NCBI GenBank assembly: GCA_964557005.1
Contig: CAZKYI010000001.1
Span: forward strand, 124,001 to 188,000
Length of the DNA stretch: 64,000 nt
Origin: JBECKS01 sp964557005
GTDB lineage: Bacteria > Pseudomonadota > Gammaproteobacteria > Pseudomonadales > JBECKS01
Reading direction: 5' to 3'
The notes under the pieces were generated by a model. The model made no database searches, had not been told where the DNA came from, and saw nothing but the letters and a program-made list of their open reading frames with translations. The position numbers and the translations under genes were made by a program. This document shows positions 34,757 through 45,793 of the stretch, piece by piece (position 1 is the stretch's first letter; each line of letters starts with the position of its first letter).

Positions 34757-37700
34757 ATGTCATCGATCATTTCAAAATCCCTTCCTTCAATTCAAAAACT
34801 TGCCATTCTGTTCATCAGTACCCTGGTGATAGCAGCGTGTGGAGGCGGTGGCGGAGGTGGCGGCTCTGGCTTCGCAGGGCAATCTGGTACATTGACAATA
34901 TCTGGTTCGGCAGTAGATGTGTCCGACGGGGAATCCAGAGTCACGATTACACTGAACAGTGATGATGCAGACGATAATAAAACAAGGAAAGTCAAGGTCG
35001 AGCTTAAAAGTACCAAGGACGGTGTCGTTGGAAGCTTGCGCGAGGACAGCATTGTTACAACAAGGGAATATGATGTTCCAACCAATGGCACCAGAAATTT
35101 CAAGGTTTTCCGTTCCGATACCCAGGGCAATGGTCAACTGGTTTTAACGGTATTGGATGATGAAGGCAGTCTGGCAATATCGAAACAGGTGAAATATACC
35201 ATCGTCGGTGTTACCTCAAACACGCCGACAGAAGGCGGAGTGATTGGTTTAACACTCTCTTTGCTGCGCAGTGATAACAATCAGATTTACGGCACAAGCG
35301 CTGATCCAATTGAATATGCAGATACGGCAGGATATTTGCAGGTTGAAGTCAGGCTCAATAATGTTGTTCAAGAAGGAGAAATTGTCTCTTTCGCATCTAC
35401 TTTGGGGAGAATCGACCCAACGACAGATTTAACAGACGTTGCTGGAATAGCAGTTGTCGATATGACTGCGGGTGACCAGAAGGGAGCTGGTGTAATTACT
35501 GCGAGCGTAACGATTGGCGGTGAAACAGCCGAAATCAGCCTGAATTTCCAAACCGAAGGAGATGAACTGCCTCAACCAGTCACCCCTGACTATGCAATGA
35601 CGGTAGAAGTGTGTATGCCAGGCTCTACAACCTCGGGATGTGTGGCCTATGGAACAGTGGATGATCCTCTGGAAGATGCAGTAGGTAATGCAGCCGTTGT
35701 GGTTGAGATTACCGACATCACAGGTGGCGGACTTAATGTAGAAGGCATTTTGGTGACTTTCGCTCTCAATGGGCAAATAGGTGCTTTAAGTGTTGCAACT
35801 GCTTTAACCGATACTAACGGTATTGCACTTATACCTCTGGGTCCTGGTGGTGTAGCAGGTGCGGGAGTCATCACAGCCAGTGCAGACCCTGATCAAAATA
35901 ATAGCCTGACAGCTTCGGATACTTTCCAAACACGCGGTGATTCACCGGATGCCCCATCTCTCTATGTTTTCCGTATCGACGGTGATCCGAATCCGGCAGT
36001 AGATGAGTTTTATATTTGTGATGCCGAAACCGGACCCTGTAATCAAATAGGACAGAATTTAACCAACCCAATCACTTTGGGAAGTGATGGTTTCGTAAGA
36101 GCAGTATTGTTAGATGCGGATGATAATCCTGTCGTTGGTCAGAAAGTTACCTTTGAACTGGATGGTGAAGTGGGTGTGATTTTGCGTGCAAGTTCCATCA
36201 CTGATGCGACGGGAACAGCGGTAGGCATTATCGGCGCAGGACAAGTTGAAGGTGCGGGCATTGTGACTGCTTCGGTTTCACCAGCCACAGGAGTCACGCT
36301 GACATCATCAGTTGCATTTGCAAGTGACGGAACGGGAATTCCGGAAGCCGTTCCGACTATTCTGGTTGAAGTGTGTACGAATGCGATAGGCGTGGCGTGT
36401 GGAGACACGGGTCAGGCAGGTAGTCCAATATTGCCATCAACATCGGTGTATGCACGTGCAACAGTAACGAATGCAGCAGGTACGGCGGTTGAGAACGCAT
36501 TAGTAAACTTTAGCTTGGCGAACAACATCGGAGTTTTGGGCACGATTACCGCATTAACCAATGGTGATGGTGAGGCGGAAGTAGTATTGAACGCGGGTGT
36601 AGATGCGGGTGCTGGCATGGTAGTCGCAGAAGCAGAAGTGCTGGGTGCGAGTTACAGCGGCAGTAAAGGATTTTTAAGTTCAGGTGGTGGCGAGCCGGTG
36701 CCTTATCGCATAGAGGTGTCGATTTGTACGGGGATAGCGACAGATGAGGGCTGTGTTGGCAGTACAGCGACAGGTTCGGTGGGTAGCGAGATAGCGGCTT
36801 TGAATGTGGGCACGGTGAATGCGTATGTTGAAAGCTATCCTGCGCAGGTATTCCAGCCGAATGTTCTGGTTGAGTTCAGTCTGTTGAATGATGTGGGTGT
36901 GCTGATGAGCACCACCGCGATGACCAATGGAGATGGTATTGCGACGGTTCAACTGGGTGCGGGTGCGATCGCGGGCGCGGGTGTGGTGACGGCGAGTGCG
37001 AATCCGAATGGTAATTCACCGATCAGTGCAAGCCGTGCGTTTGCGAGTTTGGGTAATGCGCCGGCAGAGGCAACCCCGACAGTGCTGGTAGAAGTGTGTT
37101 CAAACACGATAGGTGCGGCGTGTACCGCAGCGGGACAGGTAGGCAGTCCGATACAACCGTTAACGCCGGTGTATGCGCGTGCGACGGTGACGAATGCAGC
37201 GGGAGCGGGTGTTCCGAACACGCTGGTGAACTTCAGTCTGGCGAACAGCATTGGTGCTTTGGGCACGATTACGGCGTTGACGAATGGAACGGGTGAAGCG
37301 GAAGTGGTGTTGAGCGCGGGTCAAACCGAGGGTGCTGGCACGGTGGTGGCACAGGCGGACGTGCTGGGTGCGAGTTACAGCGGCAGTAAAGGATTTTTAA
37401 GTTCAGGTGGTGGCGNNNNNNNNNNNNNNNNNNNNNNNNNNNNNNNNNNNNNNNNNNNNNNNNNNNNNNNNNNNNNNNNNNNNNNNNNNNNNNNNNNNNN
37501 NNNNNNNNNNNNNNNGTGCGATCGCGGGCGCGGGTGTGGTGACGGCGAGTGCGAATCCGAATGGTAATTCGCCGATCAGTGCAAGCCGCGCGTTTGCGAG
37601 TTCGGGTGATGGACCTGCTTCTTTTGCACAGTTCTCATTGGCGGTCCAGCTTTGTGAACAGGGTACGGATTGTGCGGACTTACCTGCTGATTATTACGGT

Positions 37701-40700
37701 GTAGCTGGAGATCCTATCGTGAGTGGTACACCTGCTGATGTGTTTGTGGTTGTTGAAAATAACCAGGGTGCTGGTGTGGCAGGCGTATTGTTGACCTTTA
37801 GTCTGGAAGGCGATTTCGGTCGTTTATTACAGACAACTGCGTTGACTGATGCTAATGGTGAGGCTGTTGTGCAATTGGCGGCGGGTGTTAATGCGGGTAG
37901 TGCTACGGTTACCGTGAGTGCGAATCCGGACGGAAATACTCCATTAAACCGCCGTATCAGTTTTGTGACTGATGGTGGCGATGAACCTGTTCCTTACATC
38001 TTTACTATGACACAACTGTGTAATGCCGCTCTACCGGCTGCCTGTGCGCAAATCGGTCAAGCAGGTAACGCTATCAACGGAGCCAATAATGGATACGCGC
38101 GGGCAACCCTGACAGATGACCTGGGTGCTCCTATAGTGGGTCGTTTGGTTACTTTTACTCTGGGTAACGCTGTTGGTACCTTGATTACTTCCAGTGCTAT
38201 AACCAATGGCAGTGGTATTGCTGAAGGTGTGGTGGGTGCTGGTGCGGTGCAGGGTGCGGGTAGTGTTATTGCCAGTGTTACTCCAGCGGCTGGTGTGACT
38301 TTAACGCAGACGGTGAACTTCGCGAGTGCAGGTGATGCGCCGGAGGAGCCACCGCTGTATACGGTGAGCGTGGATGTGTGTGACGCTGCTGTTATCGTGA
38401 ACGGTGTTGCGGAAGTGTGTGCTCCTCGTGGTAATACACCGTTGACCAGCGGTACGCCTTCTTACGCCTGGGCAACTGTTCAGGATAAGCAAGGTGTGGA
38501 GCAGTCTGGTGTGGTGGTGGTGTTTAGTCTGGCGAACAGTTTTGGTGTATTGGCACAAACAACTGCCTTGACCGATGGTGGTGGTCAAGCCTCTGTGCAG
38601 TTGTTACCTGGTGATAGTTTTGGCGCCGGATTGGTGGTAGCGACGGTTTCAATCGCAGGTGACGACTATCAAGGTAGTAAAGGTTTTGCGACTGATGGCA
38701 CGGGTCAGCCTGCTCCTTACTCACTCACTTTGATTATTTGTGATGCTTCCGATGATATTACCTGTAGCGGCTCGGCTGTTTACGGTACTGCTGATAACGT
38801 ACTGAAAGATGATGCGAGTAATGGCCCAGGTGCTTCTACTGGCAACGGATTTGTTCACGCGCGCTTGTTGGATTCATCTCTTGACCCTGTAGGTGGTGCG
38901 ATTGTTCAGTTTTCATTGGTGAATAACGTGGGTAGTTTGATTACTGAGACTGCGCTTACTAATGGGAGTGGTCTTGCAATCGTGCAATTAAGCCCGGGTG
39001 ATGTGAAAGGCGCAGGTAGTGTCTCTGCAAGTGCCACCGTCAATGGTGTTGCTGTGAGCAATGCGATTAATTTCGCCAGCGCGGGTGATGATGAAGAGGA
39101 AAATCAAACTGAATACACCATTCTTGCTCAGGTGTGTACTTTAGCTGCCACAACAGTAGTGCCTGATGTGTGTATTGAAACGGCTAAACAAGCCTCGCCA
39201 ATACCCTTGAATGGTTCAAGATTTGCGTGGGCTACGATTACGGATTCTGATAATGATCCTGTAGCTGATGTGATTGTGACTTTCTCTTTGCTGAACAGCA
39301 TCGGTTCTCTGACGCAAACAACTGCACTGACCAATGCTGCCGGTCGTGCTTTCGTTAATTTGGGTGCGGGTGGAAGTGCAGGTGCTGGTGCGCTTATCGC
39401 CACTGCGAATCCGAATGGACAAGGCACTATTACTGATTCCTATACCTTCCAGACTATGGGTGGTGGCAGTGTCACTCCTTACAGCATTTCAGCGTCGATT
39501 CTTACTGCTTACCCAGCAGGTGTGCCACATGGTGGTCACTCTTCTCCGATTACCAATGCAGCAGCGGGTTATGTGGTTGCAAATGTCACTCAGAATGCAG
39601 TACCGCTTGAAAATGAGTTGGTCAGTTTCACTTTGAGTAATGATGTAGGTGTACTGGTTGCCAGCGCTGCCTTAACTGATGGCAATGGTAATGCGGTTGT
39701 CAGGTTGAATGCTGGCACAGTCACAGGTGCTGGAACCGCGACCGTATCAGTTGATTTGGGTGGTGCTACTTACACGGCAAATGTGAACTTTGCGACCAGT
39801 GTCACTCCTCCAAGCCCTGATGTAATTTCATTGGGTGTGCTGTGGAGTCATGTGGGAGTCTGTATCGATAATGATGATGATGGTGCTAAAGATGTACCTA
39901 TTCCAGGCTATACCCCAATGGCTATTTATGTGGGCGACAAGGGTAATCTGGATCGTGCTACAACCTCGGCATGTCAGGTATCCGGAACAGATTCATTCAA
40001 CACCATGGATGGCGGTATAAAACGTGAACTCAAGACGGGTGTAACCGCTACTATCAGAGTGCATGTTTATAATGAAGATCAAAGTACCTTACATACCAGC
40101 CCTGTAGAAGTGACCTTTAGCTCACTGTGTTCAGAGCTTGAAAAAGCTACTTTGGGCAGTGCTTCATCAACTACCACCACTGTGACCGCAGTCGGCGGTA
40201 TTGCGACGACAACATATCTGGCTGATGGCTGTGTTGGGCAAGATACCATTACCGCAATAGCCACCGTTGGTACTGAAGAGCTTGCCGCGCAGGTGACTTT
40301 CGATATTGAAATCCCTGACGTTAACAGTATTGAATTCGTGAGTGCTGAACCCAAAGTGCTGGCACTCAAAGGCACTGGTGGGGCGAACCGTGTAGAAACT
40401 TCGGTGGTTAAATTCCGTGTGGTGGGTAGTGATGGTAATCCCTCTGAAAACCGCGATGTTTATCTGTCTCTCTATAACGCACCCGGTGGCGCAAAGCTGG
40501 ATACCGATTTAGCGACTTCCAATGCCGATGGTATTGTTGAGGTGACGGTATCCTCAGGCACCGTACCTGGCATTCTGAAAGTCAGAGCCAGATATGATGT
40601 GTTGGGCAATGAGCCAGACATGGATGATGATGTGGTGGTGCTCTCTGATGCCCTGAGCGTGAGTTCGGGTATCCCTGATCAAAATGGTATTACCTTGTTT

Positions 40701-42104
40701 GCAACGATACTCAACCCTGAAGCGTGGAATCATCACAATGAGACGGTAAAAATTACTGCTGCGTTGAATGACAGAACGGGTGAAAACGTTGCTGTGGGTA
40801 CCGCAGTTTATTTCAGAACCGAGTTAGGCCGTATTGGTGGCGATGAAGGCCATGCTGTATGTTATACCGATATAACGGGTTCCTGCTCGGTAAATTGGTT
40901 CAGTAATGGGGATCAGGCGGTTCCCTACCTGCACTATGATCCTACCCCCGGCGGTGGTTTGGGTGTGCCCGGGTTTTCTCCTGGTTTTGACCGAAGAGGC
41001 CGTAACGTGATTTACGCTTACACTCAGGGCGAAGAAACCTTTATTGATGCCAATGGCAATAACGTATTTGATGACGGTATAGACACATGGCGTGATCAGG
41101 GAGAAGTGTATTTCGACTTTAATGAGAACGGCGACCGTGATACGGGTAATGGTGTAAGCAGTTATCTGGAACCCTATGTTGAATACAACGGAGATGGTAT
41201 TTTCGATGGTCCTGATAGCTTCTTTAACGGATTAACCTGCTCTGCTGCTTCTATCACTGCAGGCCATTGTGCTGGTTTGGTGAATGTGTACAGCAGCATT
41301 ACCATGTCGGTATCCACCAATAAACCACGCATTTATATGTCAATTGATCCTGATGATTTGACATACACCAACTATACCGATGGTGTTAACGGGTTTCCTG
41401 ATTGGTCAACAGGCTTGGGTGCAGGTCCCCAGGATTCCTATGAGTATACTAACAATCAAACTCAAGCTACTTTGCATTTTCTGATTACTGACCAAAACGG
41501 TAATGCCATGCCCTACGGTACAACGGTGACTGCTGAAGTCACTGAGGATTATGAAATTATAGGGCCATCTTCCGTTACCATAGGTTCAAGTTCACTTGAA
41601 AGCAGGTATTCGTTCGGTATTAAATTTGATGAAGAAAAAGAAAAGGCTGGAACGGTTACCCTGGTTGTGGCAACGCCAAAAGGTTCTGGAGACAGTGAAA
41701 AATTCACCTTTTACCCACCGTCTGATCCCGTTGCGGAATGTCATGTCGTTGGATTTACATCCACAAGCTTCGCGGGTGATGAAGATACCTTGGGTACGAT
41801 TGCGGTTGAAATTTCTGTTATCAATCCTGTGATGGGTTGTACATCTCCAATCACACTGAACTATTTTGTTACTGGTCATGCCCCGGGTAATAAGGAAGTT
41901 ACATCACCAGTATCGCCAGTAGGTACGCTTGTATTGAATTCAGGTAATGCCTATACAACAACAGTTGAGTTTACGGTTACTCCGAATGCTATATTTGAAA
42001 TGCCTAAAACAATTGTTATGTTTATTGGTCTCGCAACTGGGTCAGAAGGTGAGGTGGATGGTTCTCGGAATTCATTCACACTTACCATTAATAATGATGA
42101 TTAG
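34757..42104 (+). CDS. Giant repetitive lipoprotein with tandem bacterial Ig-like (Big_1/invasin-type) domains; interrupted by assembly gap
   Basis: This is one long gene broken by 100 Ns. The signal peptide ends in the lipobox VIAAC (Cys28), then a run of eight glycines. At least 14 Ig-like domains of about 110-125 residues follow. Their shared core resembles Big_1: V.FSL.N..G.L..TTALTNG.G.A.V.L.AG...GAG.V.A. Ten visible domains carry a C-x(4-13)-C pair near their N-terminus. Domains near the gap are almost identical (723-bp period). Near the C-terminus are Ca-loop-like motifs (DANGNNVFDDG, DFNENGDRD, EYNGDGIFDG at about 41040-41230) and a final Calx-beta-like domain. No barrel or C-terminal sorting signal is visible, so surface display through the lipid anchor is inferred, perhaps for adhesion. 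ATG 34757 is chosen over GTG 34751 by spacing. With a 270-base true gap it would be 2,505 residues. Confidence 0.85.
36362..37605 (+). repeat. Near-identical 723-bp tandem repeat inside the giant lipoprotein gene
   Basis: Each unit encodes two Ig-like domains (A then B, 241 residues). Copy 1 runs 36362-37084 and copy 2 starts at 37085. The last 49 bases before the gap (37367-37415) equal 36644-36692, and the first bases after the gap equal those from 36963. The array crosses the gap and ends near 37605, after which domains diverge. Confidence 0.85.
37416..37515. other. Assembly gap (100 N, nominal length)
   Basis: Exactly 100 N is a placeholder of unknown length. The flanks lie inside a repeat; in the intact copy the matching positions are 270 bases apart. 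The reading frame is restored with any multiple of three, and 100 is not one. Confidence 0.95.
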
Positions 42105-42126
42105 ATTTTTAACTTTTCTTCAGGAG

Positions 42127-42157
42127 AAAAACGGGGCTTCAAGCCCCGTTTTTTTGC
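42127..42157. terminator. Bidirectional terminator between giant lipoprotein gene and pgi
   Basis: AAACGGGGC and GCCCCGTTT form a nine-pair stem with the loop TTCAA. Seven T follow on the plus strand and five on the minus strand, so it can serve both converging genes. Confidence 0.87.
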
Positions 42158-42174
42158 GCGCGGTTAAATTTTTT

Positions 42175-43725
42175 TTAAAAGAGTTTTTTCAACAAATGTC
42201 GGGTTGAAGAATCCAACATGGCACTGTCGGGGTTTTGCAGCGCAGTGTGTAATTCAGAGCTTATTGTTTTTCCCAGTTGCACACCCCATTGATCAAAGGG
42301 ATTGATGTTTAATAATGCCGCCTGCACAAAAGTTTTGTGTTCATAGAGTGCGGTTAAAGCGCCCAAAGTATCTGGCGCAAGATTTTCCAGAATCAACATA
42401 TTGCTCGCCTGATTTCCTTTCACCGTTTTGTAGGCAAGTGCATTTTCTTCACCAAAAGCCAGCGCCTTACTTTGCGCCAGCGCTTGCAGCGCGAGTGTTT
42501 TTTGATGTTTGCTGGCAGTATTGGGAGCGAGCACAATAAAATCACACACACTTTCGTGAGTGCCTTGTAACAACAACTGGTGATAAGCGTGTTGACTATT
42601 CGAGCCTTCGGAACCCCAGATAATCGCGCCAGTTGGGTAATCTACTTTCTGGTGATGAATATCAACGGATTTCCCCAGACTTTCCATTTCAAGTTGTTGT
42701 AAAAAAGCGGGTAACAACCTGAGCCTGTGGTTGTAAGGAATAATGGCATGGTGCGTAACGTCAAGAAAACTGTGATACCACACCGCAAGCAATCCCAAGA
42801 TGATGGGCATATTGTGTTCAAAAGCAGCATGTCTGAAATGCTGATCCATTTCAAAAGCACCTTCCAGCAGTTTTTCAAAGTGCTGCTCACCCAATGCGAG
42901 CATCAGCGGAAAACCAATGCCTGACCAAAGTGAAAAACGCCCACCTATAAAATCCCAAATCGGTAATATGTATTCTTCTTTGCAGCCGAAACCAAGTGCT
43001 GCTTCTACGTTTTGCGTGGATGCAATAAAGTGTTTGTGAAGCTGGTGCTGATGAACGCCATTGTTAAGTAGTAAAGACTTCACATGGTTTGCATTTAAAT
43101 GTGTTTCAAGGGTTGTGAATGATTTGGAGGAAATCAAAAACAGACAGTCTTCCAGATTGAGTTGCGCAACCAGTTCCTGTAACACCGATTCATCGATGCT
43201 TGCGACAAAGTGGATTTGTATGGGTGTTTGATGAAAAGCCTTGAGTGCATCAAACACCAGTTTTGAGCCAAGAAAAGAACCGCCAATCCCCAGACAAATT
43301 AAATGCTTGAACGGTTTGCCATTTGAGGATTTTAGTTCACCGCTGTTGAGTGCATACGCCAGTTGCAACGCCTTGTTTTTTGTGTGCATCATCGATTGAT
43401 GAATGTCGGCATCGATTTGGTGTGTGTTATGTTTGTCTCTCAAACTGCAATGCAGCGCAGCACGTTTTTCGCTGGTGTTAACCGGTTTTCCGCAGAACAG
43501 CGCATCAATTTTTTCATGCAAGTGAATTTCGTTACTGTATTGTGCAAACAATTCCAGTGTTGTGTCGGTGATATGGTTCTTGGAAAAATCGAGATAAATG
43601 CCCTGCGTTTCTACTGAAAAGTGCGTGCCACGCTGTGCATGCTGTTCAAACAGGTTTTTTAAACGGCTGTGTTTTAATTCGACTGCGTGATTTTTCAGCG
43701 CTTGCCAACCTTTGGAATTTTTCAT
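42175..43725 (-). CDS. pgi: Glucose-6-phosphate isomerase
   Basis: Pgi interconverts glucose-6-phosphate and fructose-6-phosphate. The 516-residue protein has LGIGGSFLGSKLV, ISSKSFTTLET (phosphosugar-binding SKSFTT), GGRFSLWSGIG (signature 1 region) and SEGSNSQHAYHQLLLQGT. It is somewhat shorter than the E. coli enzyme (549). It is the last gene of the pcnB operon and overlaps panC by one base. Confidence 0.95.
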   Translation of the reverse strand: MKNSKGWQALKNHAVELKHSRLKNLFEQHAQRGTHFSVETQGIYLDFSKNHITDTTLELFAQYSNEIHLHEKIDALFCGKPVNTSEKRAALHCSLRDKHNTHQIDADIHQSMMHTKNKALQLAYALNSGELKSSNGKPFKHLICLGIGGSFLGSKLVFDALKAFHQTPIQIHFVASIDESVLQELVAQLNLEDCLFLISSKSFTTLETHLNANHVKSLLLNNGVHQHQLHKHFIASTQNVEAALGFGCKEEYILPIWDFIGGRFSLWSGIGFPLMLALGEQHFEKLLEGAFEMDQHFRHAAFEHNMPIILGLLAVWYHSFLDVTHHAIIPYNHRLRLLPAFLQQLEMESLGKSVDIHHQKVDYPTGAIIWGSEGSNSQHAYHQLLLQGTHESVCDFIVLAPNTASKHQKTLALQALAQSKALAFGEENALAYKTVKGNQASNMLILENLAPDTLGALTALYEHKTFVQAALLNINPFDQWGVQLGKTISSELHTALQNPDSAMLDSSTRHLLKKLF

Positions 43726-44588
43726 CAGGTATTTAGCTCGAAGCTGATGTTGTCGATCAGGCGTGTTTTGTCGAGAAAAGCTGCCAATAAAATCACAATT
43801 TGGGTATCCGTTTGTTTGGCAGGTTTGAGTGTATTGGCTTCGTAAATTTCAAAATAATCGGGGCGAAACCCTTGTGTTTTCAGTTGCTCAAGTGCTGCCT
43901 TGCACAGTGAGGGATAATCCTGATTGCCAGCAAGGATTTTGTTTTTGGTTTCACTCAAGAGTTGATAAAGCTTGCTCGCCTGTTGTTTTTGCTGCTCATT
44001 TAAATAGCCATTCCTTGAACTCATCGCCAGACCACTACTTTCCCTGCAAATGGGTGCTGCAATAATGTCTACGGGAAAATTCAAATCAGCGGTAAATTTT
44101 CGAATCACAGCCAACTGTTGAAAATCTTTTTTTCCAAACACAGCAACATCGGGTTGCACCAGATTAAAGAGTTTACTCACCACTGTTGCAACACCGTCAA
44201 AATGCCCGGGGCGCGAGCCACCACACAAGCCTTCCGAAACATCGGGCACACGCACAAGGCTGAGCTTGCTTTTATCCAAACCCGTTGGATACATGGCTTG
44301 CACAGAAGGGAAAAACAACAGGTCGCATTGGCGTTGTGCAAGTTTGTTTCTGTCTGCCTCTAAAGTTCGGGGGTAACTTGCAAAATCTTCGTTTTCGCCA
44401 AACTGGGTTGGATTTACAAAAATACTGCATACCACAAATTCACCGTGCTGTTTTGCAATGTCAATCAGTTGCAGATGCCCTTCATGCAAATTCCCCATCG
44501 TTGGTACCAGCACAATTTTTTTTGCCTGCTCACGGGCAAGCCTGATTTGCGAGCGCAGCGCATCAACAGATTCGATAAATTGCATCAT
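43725..44588 (-). CDS. panC: Pantothenate synthetase
   Basis: PanC joins pantoate and beta-alanine using ATP, the last step to vitamin B5. Motifs are PTMGNLHEGHL (HxGH-type), FVNPTQFGENEDF, FGKKDFQQL and the MSSRNGYL signature. The length of 287 is normal. In Pseudomonas the order is pcnB-folK-panB-panC-panD-pgi; here panB and panD are missing, so pantoate must come from elsewhere in the genome or from an alternative enzyme. It overlaps the previous gene by one base. Confidence 0.96.
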   Translation of the reverse strand: MMQFIESVDALRSQIRLAREQAKKIVLVPTMGNLHEGHLQLIDIAKQHGEFVVCSIFVNPTQFGENEDFASYPRTLEADRNKLAQRQCDLLFFPSVQAMYPTGLDKSKLSLVRVPDVSEGLCGGSRPGHFDGVATVVSKLFNLVQPDVAVFGKKDFQQLAVIRKFTADLNFPVDIIAAPICRESSGLAMSSRNGYLNEQQKQQASKLYQLLSETKNKILAGNQDYPSLCKAALEQLKTQGFRPDYFEIYEANTLKPAKQTDTQIVILLAAFLDKTRLIDNISFELNT

Positions 44589-45793
44589 CAGGCACTTTGA
44601 GGTTGAGGGTTAATGAAATGGCGACCGCTTTTGGTGTTCAAAATCGCATTGAGCAGATATTCAAAATCCGCTTTGCTGTTGGCGAAATCTATATCGGTTG
44701 CATTGATAATCAGCAAAGGTGCGTCGTTATAGAAATGGAAAAATTCGGTATAGGCATCACTGACTTGCTGTAAGTAATGATGGGTGATGCTGCGTTCGGA
44801 TTTGATGCCACGTTTTTGAATTCTTTGCATGAGCACTTCCGAAGGTGCCTGAAGATAAACCACCAAATCGGGTTTGGGTGCGTTAATGGTGAGATGTTCG
44901 TACACCTGCATGTAGAGTTTGTATTCATCGCTGTTCAAATTCACGCGCGCAAATAATTTATCTTTGTCTATCAGAAAGTCTGCGATGTGTGTGCTATGAA
45001 ACATATCGTTTTGACGCAGCTCGTTTACCTGCTGTGCTCTTTGCATCAAAAAAAATAGCTGTGTCTGAAAGGCGTATTGTTTGGGATTGGCATAAAACTG
45101 TGCCAGAAAAGGATTGAGTTCAGCCTGTTCGAGTAACAAGTCAGCATTCAGGTGTTCGGCAATGCGCTTGCACAGCGTGGTTTTACCAACACCGATGGCG
45201 CCTTCAATGGCGATAAATGCGGGTTTGTGAATCGGGGTTTCCAGATTGGATTGTTCGTTTGAGCGCATTGCCTGATTGAGCCATAAAACTTCAGTGAGTT
45301 TGATTATGCCATTTCGTTGGCAATTTTCAGCCAGACTTTCAAGTTTTTTTCCGTTGGGGAAAACCAGTTCGGGCGTTATGTCATACAGTGGTATCAGCAC
45401 AAAGGCGCGATTTTCGATTTCGGGGTGGGGAACGATTAAGCGCTTGCTGTTGATGTTTTGGTTTCCAAATAACAGTAAATCGAGGTCGAGCGTGCGTGCG
45501 CCCCAGCGCGTTTCGTTTGCCCTGCGCCTGCCATGCTGGTGTTCGATTTGCTGTAACAATTCAAGCAGGGTTTCAGCAGAATGTTTGTAATTGAAGCGGG
45601 CGACTGCATTGTGAAAATCATTCTGATTCTGAGGCCCTACGGGTTTGGTGAGATAACACGGTGAGCAATGCAAATCAGTAATATCGCTATTCAATGCCAA
45701 CTGATGCAGCGCACTTTGTAGCGTTTGGAAAGGGTTTCCAAAGGTGCTGGCGAGATTACTTCCCAGGCCGATATAACAGTGCGTGGTAGTCAT
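44588..45793 (-). CDS. folK: Fusion of HPPK (FolK) and a deoxynucleoside kinase
   Basis: Residues 1 to about 165 are 6-hydroxymethyl-7,8-dihydropterin pyrophosphokinase, the folate-pathway enzyme: YIGLGSNLAS, YLTKPVGPQNQNDFHNAV and RTLDLDLLLFG. Residues about 190-392 are a P-loop kinase of the deoxynucleoside kinase family: GAIGVGKTT at 198-206, then ADFLIDKDKLFARVNL and LVVYLQAPSEVLMQRIQKRG. A short linker (about 20 residues) joins them in one uninterrupted frame. The kinase probably makes dAMP or dGMP from salvaged deoxynucleosides; the exact substrate is inference. It lies where panB is in relatives and overlaps pcnB by four bases. Confidence 0.92.
   Translation of the reverse strand: MTTTHCYIGLGSNLASTFGNPFQTLQSALHQLALNSDITDLHCSPCYLTKPVGPQNQNDFHNAVARFNYKHSAETLLELLQQIEHQHGRRRANETRWGARTLDLDLLLFGNQNINSKRLIVPHPEIENRAFVLIPLYDITPELVFPNGKKLESLAENCQRNGIIKLTEVLWLNQAMRSNEQSNLETPIHKPAFIAIEGAIGVGKTTLCKRIAEHLNADLLLEQAELNPFLAQFYANPKQYAFQTQLFFLMQRAQQVNELRQNDMFHSTHIADFLIDKDKLFARVNLNSDEYKLYMQVYEHLTINAPKPDLVVYLQAPSEVLMQRIQKRGIKSERSITHHYLQQVSDAYTEFFHFYNDAPLLIINATDIDFANSKADFEYLLNAILNTKSGRHFINPQPQSA

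Noticed and set aside
36362..37605. Tandem repeats that might be a CRISPR array or satellite.
   Set aside because: The repeat is 723 bases, coding and in frame with an Ig-like domain pattern; there are no short palindromic repeats with unique spacers.
34787..41879. Many open frames on the minus strand across the giant lipoprotein gene.
   Set aside because: They arise from the repetitive, stop-poor coding sequence, have no ribosome sites and look like no known proteins.
34757..42104. Two separate genes, one ending just after the gap and one starting just before it.
   Set aside because: Both apparent ends are made by the 100-N placeholder. Repeat matching places both halves in one frame if the gap is a multiple of three.
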